Assembly (NCBI GenBank): GCA_029551285.1
Contig: JAKPFT010000052.1
Coordinates: 1-64,000 of the forward strand
From: a bacterium
GTDB lineage: Bacteria; Ratteibacteria; UBA8468; B48-G9; DSTR01
Length of the DNA stretch: 64,000 nt
Direction: 5' to 3'
Shown piece by piece: positions 24,880 to 32,683 of this stretch; position 1 is the stretch's first letter, and each line of letters starts with the position of its first letter. Below the pieces are notes generated by a model. The model was not told the DNA's origin. It saw only the letters and a program-made list of their open reading frames with translations, and did no database searches. The translations under genes were made by a program, and so were the position numbers.

Positions 24880-25475
24880 AAACATTTCTCCTTTTCCTGG
24901 CGAAAATGCTGGGTGCCTTCGTTTTCAAAATCTATTTTCATTTACAGGTCACTGGCTGTCACCATTTCCCGAAAAAGGGCCCTTTCATTGTCGCGGCCAA
25001 CCACACCAGTTTTCTTGACCCACCGCTGATCGGCTATATCTGTCCGCGGCGCCTTTCCTATTTCGCCAGGGCTTCTCTTTTCCGTCAAACCCTTTTTGCC
25101 ACGCTCATCAGACAATTAGGAGCCTTCCCGGCGGAACGGGAAAACGGAGCCAGTTCTTTGCGTTATGCCCTCAAACTGCTCCTCAGCGGACAACCTCTGC
25201 TCATCTTTCCCGAAGGCACCAGAAGTCGTGATGGCCGTCTGGCTCCAGCCATGCCAGGGGTTGGATTCCTGGCCGTGCAAAGCGCCGCGCCGGTAGTTCC
25301 GGTTTACATTGACGGCGCTTATCGGGCTTTCCCGCCAGGGGCCCGCTGGATTAAACCGGTACCTATCCGGATTTTTGTGGGCCGGCCCGTCACCTTTACC
25401 GGAAGAAATTATCAGGCGGTGGGACAGGAAATTATCAACCTGATTGGCCAGTTGAGTCCCCGGAGCCAGGGTTAG
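24876..25475 (+). CDS. plsC: 1-acyl-sn-glycerol-3-phosphate acyltransferase
   Basis: Transfers an acyl group to lysophosphatidic acid to form phosphatidic acid at the inner membrane. 199 residues, a compact member. The catalytic HX4D motif is NHTSFLD (H43, D48) and the substrate motif FPEGTRSRDG lies near residue 110; VVPVYIDGAY corresponds to the last conserved block. The hydrophobic N-terminus (FLLFLAKMLGAFVFKIYF) could serve as membrane attachment. It ends the dtd cluster, just before the strong rpsA promoter. Confidence 0.92.
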   Translation: MKTFLLFLAKMLGAFVFKIYFHLQVTGCHHFPKKGPFIVAANHTSFLDPPLIGYICPRRLSYFARASLFRQTLFATLIRQLGAFPAERENGASSLRYALKLLLSGQPLLIFPEGTRSRDGRLAPAMPGVGFLAVQSAAPVVPVYIDGAYRAFPPGARWIKPVPIRIFVGRPVTFTGRNYQAVGQEIINLIGQLSPRSQG

Positions 25476-25489
25476 TACTGGCTCTGGTC

Positions 25490-25517
25490 TGGACAGAAAA
25501 AATGTTTCTGGTATAAT
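25490..25517 (+). promoter_or_regulatory. strong extended -10 promoter of the rpsA operon
   Basis: TGGACA (25490-25495), 16 bases, TATAAT (25512-25517) with the extended TGG just before it. The transcript would begin near 25524, leaving a leader of about 150 bases. Confidence 0.8.
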
Positions 25518-25539
25518 CAGGGGTGCGGTGACACTCGCG

Positions 25540-25650
25540 CCAGGAAAGACAGTCAATTCCTGGCCGCCATGAATTTAAGCCGGGCTATAATACGGAACAA
25601 TACCGGTCCCGGCACTATTATTTCTGGAACAACCACGTCGCGGTGACGTG
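25540..25650 (+). promoter_or_regulatory. structured leader of rpsA
   Basis: Two clean hairpins lie in the leader: CCAGGAA (25540-25546) with TTCCTGG (25557-25563), and CACGTC (25634-25639) with GACGTG (25645-25650). The second ends just before the AAAGGGAGG ribosome site. Autogenous control by S1 is known in enterobacteria and is a reasonable guess here. A second TATAAT-like box lies at about 25584-25589 without a good -35. Confidence 0.5.
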
Positions 25651-25674
25651 AGAAATAAAGGGAGGTAGAAGACA

Positions 25675-27048
25675 ATGAGCAGCAGTGAAGTCTCAAAATT
25701 GCTGGAGGAAAAACTCCAGTCGTTCAAACCGGGTTCGCTCATCAGAGGTCGGGTGGTTCGGGTCAGCGAAGGAGAGGTCATCATTGACATCGGCTACAAG
25801 TCAGAAGGTTGCGCCCTGTTAGAGGAGTTTAAAAGGGACAAAAATACCATTGTCCCTGGCATGGAAGTTGATGTGGTGGTGGAGTCGCTGGACCCTGACG
25901 CCAACGGGCTCATCCCTCTTTCCAAGGAGAAGGCCGACGTTCTGGTGAACTGGGAAAAAGTGGAAAATCACTTCCAGCAGGACATCCCGGTGGAAGGCTA
26001 CATCTTCCAGAGGGTGAAGGGCGGATTTCGGGTTGATATTGGCATTGTGGCGTTTCTGCCTGGTTCCCAGACGGATATCCGGCCCCTGGCTAACCCTAAC
26101 GATTATGTTGGCATGACTTCCCTGTTCAAGATTATCAAGATTGATTCGGCCAGGAAAAATGTGGTCGTCTCCCGGCGAAAATATCTGGAAGATGAGAAGG
26201 AGCAACGAAAGCGGGGGTACCTGCAGACGCTCCAGAAAGGGCAGCTGGTCAGGGCTACGGTGCGCAACATCGTTGACTACGGTGCCTTCCTGGAACTGGA
26301 AGAAGGCGTGATGGGGCTGCTTCACCTCAACGACATGAGCTGGGGTCGACTCAGTCATCCGTCTCAGTTGCTGAGCGTGGGCGACCAGATTGAAGTGGTC
26401 GTCCTGGATGTTAATCTGGAACGACAGGTGGTTTCCTTCGGTCTGAAACAGAAAACTGCCAACCCCTGGGAGACGGTCGCCGAAAAGTACCCGGTAGGCA
26501 GTACCGTGGAAGGCAAAGTGGTAAACATCACCGACTACGGCGCCTTCATCAAAGTGGAGGAAGGCGTGGAAGGTCTGCTTCACATCTCGGAGCTTACCTG
26601 GACGGGCCGGGTGAAACACCCTTCAGAAATTCTGGCCACCGGCGATGTCCTCACCCTGAAGGTCATTGACATCAAGCGGGAAGAACAGAAGATTTCTTTC
26701 AGCCTGCGTCAGACGGAACCAAACCCCTGGCCGGAGATTGTCAAACGTTATCCGGCAGGCACGGTGGTGCGCGGGAAGGTCTATCACCTGACAGATTTTG
26801 GCGCTTTCGTAGAAATAGAAAAGGGCATTGACGGACTTCTGCATATCTCCAACATTTCCAGCAAGGAGATAAAGCATCCCTCGGAAGTACTGCGTAAAGG
26901 GCAGAAGATAGACGTGATGATTCTCAACATTGACCCGGACAATAAGAGGATTTCCCTGGGTCTGAAACAGCTGGGAGAAACACCAATCACCGAAGAGGGG
27001 GAAGAAAATGAGAGTGATCATCAGGAAGACATACGAAGAGATGAGTAA
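25675..27048 (+). CDS. rpsA: ribosomal protein S1-like protein with five S1 domains
   Basis: 457 residues. Five S1 (OB-fold) repeats at about 18-86, 104-169, 188-257, 272-343 and 358-428; repeats 3-5 carry the classic YGAFLELEEGVMGLLH, YGAFIKVEEGVEGLLH and FGAFVEIEKGIDGLLH cores. E. coli S1 has six. It probably delivers mRNA to the 30S subunit and unfolds structured leaders. A fine AAAGGGAGG site precedes the ATG, and the leader is structured. It is unusual in heading an operon of amino-sugar and acetyl-phosphate genes. Its last 41 bases overlap nagB, whose ribosome site lies within it. Confidence 0.92.
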   Translation: MSSSEVSKLLEEKLQSFKPGSLIRGRVVRVSEGEVIIDIGYKSEGCALLEEFKRDKNTIVPGMEVDVVVESLDPDANGLIPLSKEKADVLVNWEKVENHFQQDIPVEGYIFQRVKGGFRVDIGIVAFLPGSQTDIRPLANPNDYVGMTSLFKIIKIDSARKNVVVSRRKYLEDEKEQRKRGYLQTLQKGQLVRATVRNIVDYGAFLELEEGVMGLLHLNDMSWGRLSHPSQLLSVGDQIEVVVLDVNLERQVVSFGLKQKTANPWETVAEKYPVGSTVEGKVVNITDYGAFIKVEEGVEGLLHISELTWTGRVKHPSEILATGDVLTLKVIDIKREEQKISFSLRQTEPNPWPEIVKRYPAGTVVRGKVYHLTDFGAFVEIEKGIDGLLHISNISSKEIKHPSEVLRKGQKIDVMILNIDPDNKRISLGLKQLGETPITEEGEENESDHQEDIRRDE

Positions 27049-27796
27049 GGAAGCCGCGGCTCTGGTGAAAAAAAGATTGCAACAGAAGCCTAATCTGGTT
27101 CTGGGCCTGGCCACTGGCTCCACGCCCCTGGGTCTTTATCGGGAGCTCATCAGGCTGCACCAGGAAGAAAACCTTTCTTTCAAGAATGTGCGCACCTTTA
27201 ATCTTGACGAGTATTACGGACTTGCCCCGACCCACCAGCAGAGCTACCGTTACTTCATGGACACCAATCTTTTCAACCACCTGGACATTGACAAGAAAAA
27301 CACCAGGGTTCCGGACGGTATGGCGGCCGATGTGGAAGCCTTTTGTCTGGCCTACGAGGAAGCCATCCGACGCTCTGGCGGGATTGACCTTCAGGTTCTT
27401 GGTATCGGCGGAGACGGTCACATCGGTTTCAATGAGCCCGGTTCTTCTCTGGCCTCACGGACAAGGCTGGTGGCGCTGGATGAACAGACCATCAATGATA
27501 ATGCCCGTTTTTTCGCCAGGAAAGAAGACGTGCCCAGATTTGCCATCACCATGGGCGTGGGCACTGTCCTGGAAGTTAGAGAGATTATCCTTCTGGTAAA
27601 TGGCGCCAAAAAAGCGGAAATTTTAGCCCGGGCGATTGAAGGGCCGGTGACCAGTTTAATTTCCGCATCGGCCCTGCAGTTTCACCAGAGAGTTTCTGTT
27701 TTTCTGGACGAGCCAGCCGCCAGCGCTCTCAAACGGGTTGCCTACTACCGGTTCAGCGAAGAAGCCGAAAAGAAGATCGGCCGGGAGATTTTTTAG
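27008..27796 (+). CDS. nagB: glucosamine-6-phosphate deaminase
   Basis: Converts glucosamine 6-phosphate to fructose 6-phosphate and ammonia. 262 residues, standard length. Catalytic residues are all present: D67 (FNLDEYYG), D136 and H138 (GIGGDGHIGF) and E143 (NEPG). The N-terminal phosphate loop is LGLATGSTPLG. The ORF overlaps rpsA by 41 bases, with GGGGGAAGAAA as ribosome site inside the rpsA tail, so translation is coupled. With the alternative GlmU downstream, the operon handles glucosamine phosphate both ways: catabolism through NagB, and UDP-GlcNAc synthesis. Confidence 0.97.
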   Translation: MRVIIRKTYEEMSKEAAALVKKRLQQKPNLVLGLATGSTPLGLYRELIRLHQEENLSFKNVRTFNLDEYYGLAPTHQQSYRYFMDTNLFNHLDIDKKNTRVPDGMAADVEAFCLAYEEAIRRSGGIDLQVLGIGGDGHIGFNEPGSSLASRTRLVALDEQTINDNARFFARKEDVPRFAITMGVGTVLEVREIILLVNGAKKAEILARAIEGPVTSLISASALQFHQRVSVFLDEPAASALKRVAYYRFSEEAEKKIGREIF

Positions 27797-27814
27797 CCAG
27801 CCGGGTTGACCACC

Positions 27815-28789
27815 ATGGACCTGATTCAAAACCTTCTGCAGCAGGCCAGGGAAAAGCCGAAAAGGCTGGTGTTGCCGGAAGGTACCGACGAACGGATTCT
27901 TCAGGCCGCCGCCCTGCTGACCAGGGAAAAAATCGCCAGGCCGGTTCTTCTGGGCCGTCGGGACGAGGTAGGCCAGACAGCGAGAAATTGCGGGGCTAAC
28001 CTGGCCGGCATTGAAATTATTGAACCGGCTGCGGCTGCCGATCTGGCTGAACTGGCCGCGGCATACGCCAGCCGGCGCCAGAATGTGCGGCTGTCTGTAG
28101 CTGAAAGGCTGGTGCGAAAAGAACTCATTTATGGCGGGATGATGGTGGCTACCGGTAAGGCTTCCGCCATGGTCGCCGGGGCCGCCAGTACCACGGCGGC
28201 GGTAATCCAGGCCGCCGCTTTAACTATCGGCTACCAGCCAGGTCTGGCGACTGCTTCCAGTTATTTCATTATGGTCCTTCCGGATAACCGGATTCTGTTT
28301 TATGCCGACTGTGCGGTTAACATTGAGCCGGACAGTCGCCAGCTGGCCGAGATCGGCGTGGCTACCGCTCGTAGTTACCAGAAACTGATGGGTCAGCCCC
28401 CCCGGACGGCTTTCCTTTCTTTTTCCACCCGCGGCAGTGCCAGCCATCCTTCAGTCGACAAGGTTGCCCGGGCCGTGGCGCTGGCCCGGGAAAAAGAACC
28501 GGCCCTGGATTTTGATGGGGAATTCCAGGCTGACACGGCTCTCTCGGAGAAGGTGGCGGTCAAGAAATTGAAAGAACCCAGTCCGGTGGCCGGAAAAGCC
28601 ACGGTGCTCATTTTTCCCGACCTGAATGCCGGAAATATCGCCTACAAACTGACCCAGTATCTGGCTGGCGCGAAGGCTCTGGGACCAATCCTGCAGGGGT
28701 TTGCCTGCCCGGTAAGCGACCTTTCTCGCGGAGCCTCGGTCAGCGACATCGTTACGGTGGCCGCGATTACCTGTCTGCAGGCCACTTAG
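27815..28789 (+). CDS. pta: phosphate acetyltransferase
   Basis: Interconverts acetyl-CoA and acetyl phosphate. About 325 residues, the short form consisting of the catalytic PTA_PTB domain only. Conserved pieces include RLVLPEGTDERIL at the start, MMVATGKASAMVAGA (CoA site), the SYFIMVLPD strand, SFSTRGSASHP and DLNAGNIAYKLTQYL. The start is ATG 27815; a TTG three codons upstream is possible, and no clear Shine-Dalgarno is seen. It works with ackA four genes on to make ATP from acetyl-CoA, as in fermentative acetate production. Confidence 0.95.
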   Translation: MDLIQNLLQQAREKPKRLVLPEGTDERILQAAALLTREKIARPVLLGRRDEVGQTARNCGANLAGIEIIEPAAAADLAELAAAYASRRQNVRLSVAERLVRKELIYGGMMVATGKASAMVAGAASTTAAVIQAAALTIGYQPGLATASSYFIMVLPDNRILFYADCAVNIEPDSRQLAEIGVATARSYQKLMGQPPRTAFLSFSTRGSASHPSVDKVARAVALAREKEPALDFDGEFQADTALSEKVAVKKLKEPSPVAGKATVLIFPDLNAGNIAYKLTQYLAGAKALGPILQGFACPVSDLSRGASVSDIVTVAAITCLQAT

Positions 28790-28822
28790 CCGGGAGAACT
28801 CTTTCTTGAGCAAGGGAGAGCC

Positions 28823-30079
28823 ATGAAAACCTGTATCTTTGAGGACAGTAAGTGGGTAAACCTGACGCCGCTTTCCTACCTGAGGCCTGTCTTCCAGCTC
28901 CGCTGTGGTTATCACACCCTGATAGAACGCATCCTGCCGCGGCTTCCTGGAACAAAGGCCTCTTTTTATGTCCGCGACTATCTGGCACCGCTGGTAAAGA
29001 AAAACTTTTCTTTCCCGGTCAACGAACCGGAGACTTTTGAAAACGATGTCCTGCTCATCAACGGACGCTGGCTCCTGACCGGTGAAGCACCCCTGGATAC
29101 CACCAGGGAAGCTGCCCATGTTTCCGGAGACAGTCTGGTCTACGCCCTGGTGCGCCGGGAGACTATCCGAAAACTTTGGAAAGGTTCCTTAGAGCAGTTA
29201 CTGAACGAAATTCCCGCAGCCGTGCCCAGGGTTCCGTTGCAGGCCAATCTCATTGAGTACCCGTGGCAGTTGATTCACCATAATCCGACCGTTCTGCGAG
29301 AAGACTTCACCGCCACCGGTCTGCGCGGCCTTCAGGGAAAATTCGCCAGCCAGTCTGTGATCTACGGTCCGCCAGACCTAGTCTATTTAGCGCCAGGCGC
29401 TGAGGTTCACCCGCTGGTGGTGCTGGATACCAATTCCGGCCCTATTTTCATTGAGGAAAAGGTCAAAATCTACCCCGGGGCCAGGATAGAAGGACCCTGT
29501 TACCTGGGCGCAAAAACGGAAATCATGCCCGGGGCCAGCATCCGCGAGGGTAACAGTTTCGGACCAGTCTGCAAGGTTGGCGGAGAAGTGGAGGAAAGTA
29601 TTTTTCACGGCTACACCAACAAGTACCACGACGGGTTTATCGGGCACTCCTATGTGGGAGAATTCGTCAACTTAGGAGCCTTGACCACCAACAGCGATTT
29701 GAAAAATGATTACTCCACTGTTTCCGTTCCCGTCAACGGCACCCTGGTGGACACTGGCGAATTAAAGGTAGGCAGCTTCTTTGGCGACCATACCAAGACC
29801 AGTATTGGCACTTTTTTCAACACCGGCTCCTCTGTGGGGATAATGTGCAATATCACCGCCGGTGGCATTCTACCCAAATTCTTCCCTTCTTTTGTCTGGT
29901 ATGTCAACAACAAGTTCATGAAAGGGTTTGGTCTGGAGATGATGCTGGAAACGGCTCGTTCCGCGATGGCCCGGAGAAAAAGAGAACTCTCTCCGGAGGA
30001 GGAAGCCGTCATCAGAACCGTCTATGAACTCACCCGGGAACAACGGCAGGCCGCCATCAGGAAAAGCCGGAAAACATAA
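28823..30079 (+). CDS. alternative GlmU-like sugar nucleotidyltransferase / acyltransferase
   Basis: 418 residues. The N-terminus (CIFEDSKWVNLTPLSYLRPV, then LRCGYHTLIERI) matches the Bacteroidetes-type alternative GlmU group, proposed to combine UDP-GlcNAc diphosphorylase with glucosamine-1-phosphate N-acetyltransferase. The C-terminal half is a left-handed beta helix with hexapeptide-like turns (IFIEEKVKIYPGARIEGP, YLGAKTEIMPGASIREG) and asparagine/histidine-rich loops (GHSYVGEFVNLGA). There is a long helical tail. The position between pta and acpP in an operon with nagB supports amino-sugar nucleotide synthesis. The exact sugar is not certain. Confidence 0.85.
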   Translation: MKTCIFEDSKWVNLTPLSYLRPVFQLRCGYHTLIERILPRLPGTKASFYVRDYLAPLVKKNFSFPVNEPETFENDVLLINGRWLLTGEAPLDTTREAAHVSGDSLVYALVRRETIRKLWKGSLEQLLNEIPAAVPRVPLQANLIEYPWQLIHHNPTVLREDFTATGLRGLQGKFASQSVIYGPPDLVYLAPGAEVHPLVVLDTNSGPIFIEEKVKIYPGARIEGPCYLGAKTEIMPGASIREGNSFGPVCKVGGEVEESIFHGYTNKYHDGFIGHSYVGEFVNLGALTTNSDLKNDYSTVSVPVNGTLVDTGELKVGSFFGDHTKTSIGTFFNTGSSVGIMCNITAGGILPKFFPSFVWYVNNKFMKGFGLEMMLETARSAMARRKRELSPEEEAVIRTVYELTREQRQAAIRKSRKT

Positions 30080-30092
30080 ACAGGAGAAACCC

Positions 30093-30335
30093 ATGGAGCA
30101 CGCAGAGATTGAAGCCAGAGTGAAAAAGGTCACCGCTCAGGTGTTAGGAGTGGAGGAAAGTGAGATTAAACCTGAAAGTCGCTTTGTGGAAGACTTAGGG
30201 GCGGAAAGCGTCCAGAGTCTGGAACTGGTGGCCGCCTTTGAAGACGAGTTTGATATTGAGATGGAAGAGGATGCCGCGCTGCAGGTAAAGACCGTGGGCG
30301 ACGCGGTTACCTTTATTGCCCGACATCTGAAATAA
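30093..30335 (+). CDS. acpP: acyl carrier protein
   Basis: 80 residues, acidic four-helix carrier of fatty-acyl chains. CAGGAG seven bases before ATG 30093 sets the start; a longer open frame runs into the previous gene. The phosphopantetheine serine is S39 in DLGAESVQS, where most ACPs have DSL or DSV, so the preceding Asp is Glu here. ACP genes usually sit with fab genes; this one lies between an alternative glmU and ackA. The enzyme that activates it, AcpS, is encoded convergently just past ackA. It could be the main ACP or a specialised one. Confidence 0.93.
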   Translation: MEHAEIEARVKKVTAQVLGVEESEIKPESRFVEDLGAESVQSLELVAAFEDEFDIEMEEDAALQVKTVGDAVTFIARHLK

Positions 30336-30369
30336 AAAGAAGCGTGACCTCCTCAGTCTTCCGGAAACA

Positions 30370-31575
30370 ATGAAAATACTGACCATCAACTGCGGCAGTT
30401 CCTCCATCAAATACAAACTCTTTGACATGCCCGGGGAAACCCTGGTGGCGAAAGGACTGGTGGAAAAAATAGGGGAAGAAACTTCAATTTTCCGGCACGA
30501 GGTCGCTGGCCAGGTAAGGGAAGAGCGTCTTCAGGTGAGAAACCATGAGGAAGGTCTGGAACTCATCGCCCGGGCGCTGGTGACCGGAGAGCCTCCTGCC
30601 ATAAAAGAGGTCGCAGAAATTGCTGGCGTTGGCCACCGGGTGGTTCACGGCGGGGAAGGCTTTGACAGGAGCGTCCTCATTGATGATGAAGTCATCAACC
30701 GGATTGAAGCCTACCGGGAACTGGCGCCCTTACATAATCCGCCCAATCTGGCCGGGATAAAAGCGGCCCGCCGGTTTTTTGGCCACTGTATCCAGGTGGC
30801 TTCCTTTGACACGGCCTTCCACCGCACTATCCCGGAAGTGGCTTATCTCTATGCCATTCCCTACCGTTTCTACCAGCAGTATGGCATCCGCCGCTACGGT
30901 TTTCATGGAACCTCCCACCGTTATGTCGCCCGGCGAGCGGCTGAACTATTAGGCAGGGACAAGTACAGTCTGAATGCCATTACCTGCCACTTAGGCAATG
31001 GCTGTAGCGTTACCGCGGTCAGGGCAGGCCGTTCCGTGGATACCAGCATGGGACTGACCCCGCTGGAGGGGCTCATCATGGGGACCAGAAGTGGCGACAT
31101 TGACCCGGGAGTTATCCTCTTTCTGGCAGAAAGGCTGGGGCTGGAAGCGGTTGCCCTCAACCGTCTTCTCAACCGGGAAAGTGGCCTGCTGGGAATTTCC
31201 GGCCTTTCCAATGATTTCCGCAACCTTCTTCAGGCAGCCGAAAAAGGCAACCGGCAGGCCAGTCTGGCGATTGACATGTTTTGCTATCGGTTACGCAAGT
31301 ATGTTGGCTCCTACCTGACGGTCCTGGGGCAGATCCACGCCATTGTCTTCACCGGTGGTATCGGCGAAAACGTACCCCTGGTGAGAGAAAAGAGTCTGGC
31401 CGGCCTGGAGGGACTGGGAATTATCCTGGACCGGGAGGCCAACTACCAGGGTCAGGGCGAAAGAATTATCAGCCAGAAGGACTCCAGGATTGCCGTGCTG
31501 GTGGTGCCGACCGACGAAGAATTAAGGATCGCCTTTGACACTTATACCCTGGCCCGGGAAAAGGTCCGGCCTTGA
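30370..31575 (+). CDS. ackA: acetate kinase
   Basis: Makes ATP and acetate from acetyl phosphate (reversible). 401 residues, ASKHA fold. Diagnostic stretches: TINCGSSSIKYKLF, GHRVVHGGE, FGHCIQVASFDTAFHRTIPE, YGFHGTSHRY, CHLGNGCSVTAV and FTGGIGENVPLVRE. It is the last gene of the rpsA-nagB-pta-acpP operon. The final 54 bases overlap the end of the convergent acpS gene. Confidence 0.97.
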   Translation: MKILTINCGSSSIKYKLFDMPGETLVAKGLVEKIGEETSIFRHEVAGQVREERLQVRNHEEGLELIARALVTGEPPAIKEVAEIAGVGHRVVHGGEGFDRSVLIDDEVINRIEAYRELAPLHNPPNLAGIKAARRFFGHCIQVASFDTAFHRTIPEVAYLYAIPYRFYQQYGIRRYGFHGTSHRYVARRAAELLGRDKYSLNAITCHLGNGCSVTAVRAGRSVDTSMGLTPLEGLIMGTRSGDIDPGVILFLAERLGLEAVALNRLLNRESGLLGISGLSNDFRNLLQAAEKGNRQASLAIDMFCYRLRKYVGSYLTVLGQIHAIVFTGGIGENVPLVREKSLAGLEGLGIILDREANYQGQGERIISQKDSRIAVLVVPTDEELRIAFDTYTLAREKVRP

Positions 31576-31905
31576 GAGAATAACGAGCGCCAGAATTTGA
31601 CCCTGAAAGACCTGCCAGCAAGCCACGGTCTTTCCCCTCCAGCCGGCAATCTCCAGCTGCACCCCCGGTTCCCGCCAGATTACCCGTACCTGGTGAAAAT
31701 AGGTTTTCTTCTGGAGACACGGCGGCAGCGCCTTCCAGGCAGCCTCCTTCAGGGCAAAACTGGCTGCCAGACGAATCAGTTCATCCTTATCCACAGCCGC
31801 CTGTTCTTCAGCCGTGAGAATGCGAGAAAGAAAACGTGGCCGGCGGGCGGCCTTCCTGATTCTTTCCAGTTCCACAATATCCACGCCTACCCGGATTGGT
31901 CCCAC
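31522..31905 (-). CDS. acpS: holo-[acyl-carrier-protein] synthase
   Basis: Transfers 4'-phosphopantetheine from CoA to the ACP serine. 127 residues from GTG 31905, which has AGAGGT upstream and gives the normal N-terminus (VGVDIVELERI). The magnesium ligands Asp9 and the Glu of FALKEAAWKAL are intact. Further upstream codons in the same frame lack family similarity. It overlaps ackA tail to tail and so is antisense to the operon that encodes acpP. Confidence 0.93.
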   Translation of the reverse strand: MGPIRVGVDIVELERIRKAARRPRFLSRILTAEEQAAVDKDELIRLAASFALKEAAWKALPPCLQKKTYFHQVRVIWREPGVQLEIAGWRGKTVACWQVFQGQILALVILSRPDLFPGQGISVKGDP

Positions 31906-31984
31906 GGGAAGACCTCTTTTCTTAACATTGTATCGGTTCCGGCTTTTTTCCACAACACAAAGACCGGGGCTGCCTGAACGGCTC

Positions 31985-32059
31985 TTGACAGCAGGGTTCA
32001 AAATTCGTATTATGATAAAAGACTGACCGGTCAGTCATATTCTTACTGACCTCGTATTT
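31985..32059 (+). promoter_or_regulatory. promoter and TetR operator of the efflux operon
   Basis: TTGACA (31985-31990), 17 bases, TATTAT (32008-32013). Immediately after comes the perfect palindrome GACTGACCGGTCAGTC (32021-32036) covering the predicted start. A second pair of half-sites, CTGACC and GGTCAG, lies 11 bases apart between about 32046 and 32068, before the TetR ATG. The layout is that of an autorepressed TetR-type operon. Confidence 0.85.
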
Positions 32060-32074
32060 GCCGGTCAGGAAGCG

Positions 32075-32683
32075 ATGAAGAGACTAACCAGCAATTTGCG
32101 CCAGCAAAGAAAGGAAAAAAGGCGCCGGCAGATTCTTCAGGCAGCCAGCCGGGTTTTCCCGCGGAAAAGCTACTGGGAGGCCGATATGGAGAGTATCTGC
32201 CGCCTGGCTGGCCTGGCCAAGGGAACTGTTTACCTTTATTTCTCCAGCAAGGAGGAACTGTTCCTCTCACTGGTCGACTCCATCCTCAAAGAACTGGTTA
32301 ATGAAGTCACCTCCCTGCTGAAAGAGAATCTCTCCGTCACCGAAACGCTGGAAACCGTGGTAGAAATCTACCTGAATTTTTTCCAGAAGCACTCCGCCTA
32401 TTTTTCCATCCTCTTCGTGGAGGCACCCGAACTGCGGCTCAAGGTGGCCAGGCGGTTCTGGAAGAAATTACTGACCATCATAAAATCAGTTCAACCGCGC
32501 TACCGCGCGGCCGTGGCTTCTGGAGAAATTCGGCCGATTCCTCTACCTGATATTGTCTTTATGCTGACAGGAATGATTCAGGGTGCGATTTTCCAGTGGT
32601 TGCTCTCCAACCGTTCTTACTCGTTACCGGACCGTGCCAGGGCCATCAAAACGGTTTTCCTGAGAGGGCTGGTGAAATCATGA
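32075..32683 (+). CDS. TetR-family transcriptional regulator
   Basis: 202 residues. The N-terminal helix-turn-helix (about residues 18-62) carries the family pattern ILQAASRVF...MESICRLAGLAKGTVYLYFSSKEELFLSL, given by position 20-65. The remaining helical domain would bind the inducer. A small AGGA precedes the ATG. The gene is first in the operon, overlaps tolC by four bases, and lies behind an operator on its own start site, so it most likely represses its own efflux operon and responds to a pump substrate. Confidence 0.93.
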   Translation: MKRLTSNLRQQRKEKRRRQILQAASRVFPRKSYWEADMESICRLAGLAKGTVYLYFSSKEELFLSLVDSILKELVNEVTSLLKENLSVTETLETVVEIYLNFFQKHSAYFSILFVEAPELRLKVARRFWKKLLTIIKSVQPRYRAAVASGEIRPIPLPDIVFMLTGMIQGAIFQWLLSNRSYSLPDRARAIKTVFLRGLVKS

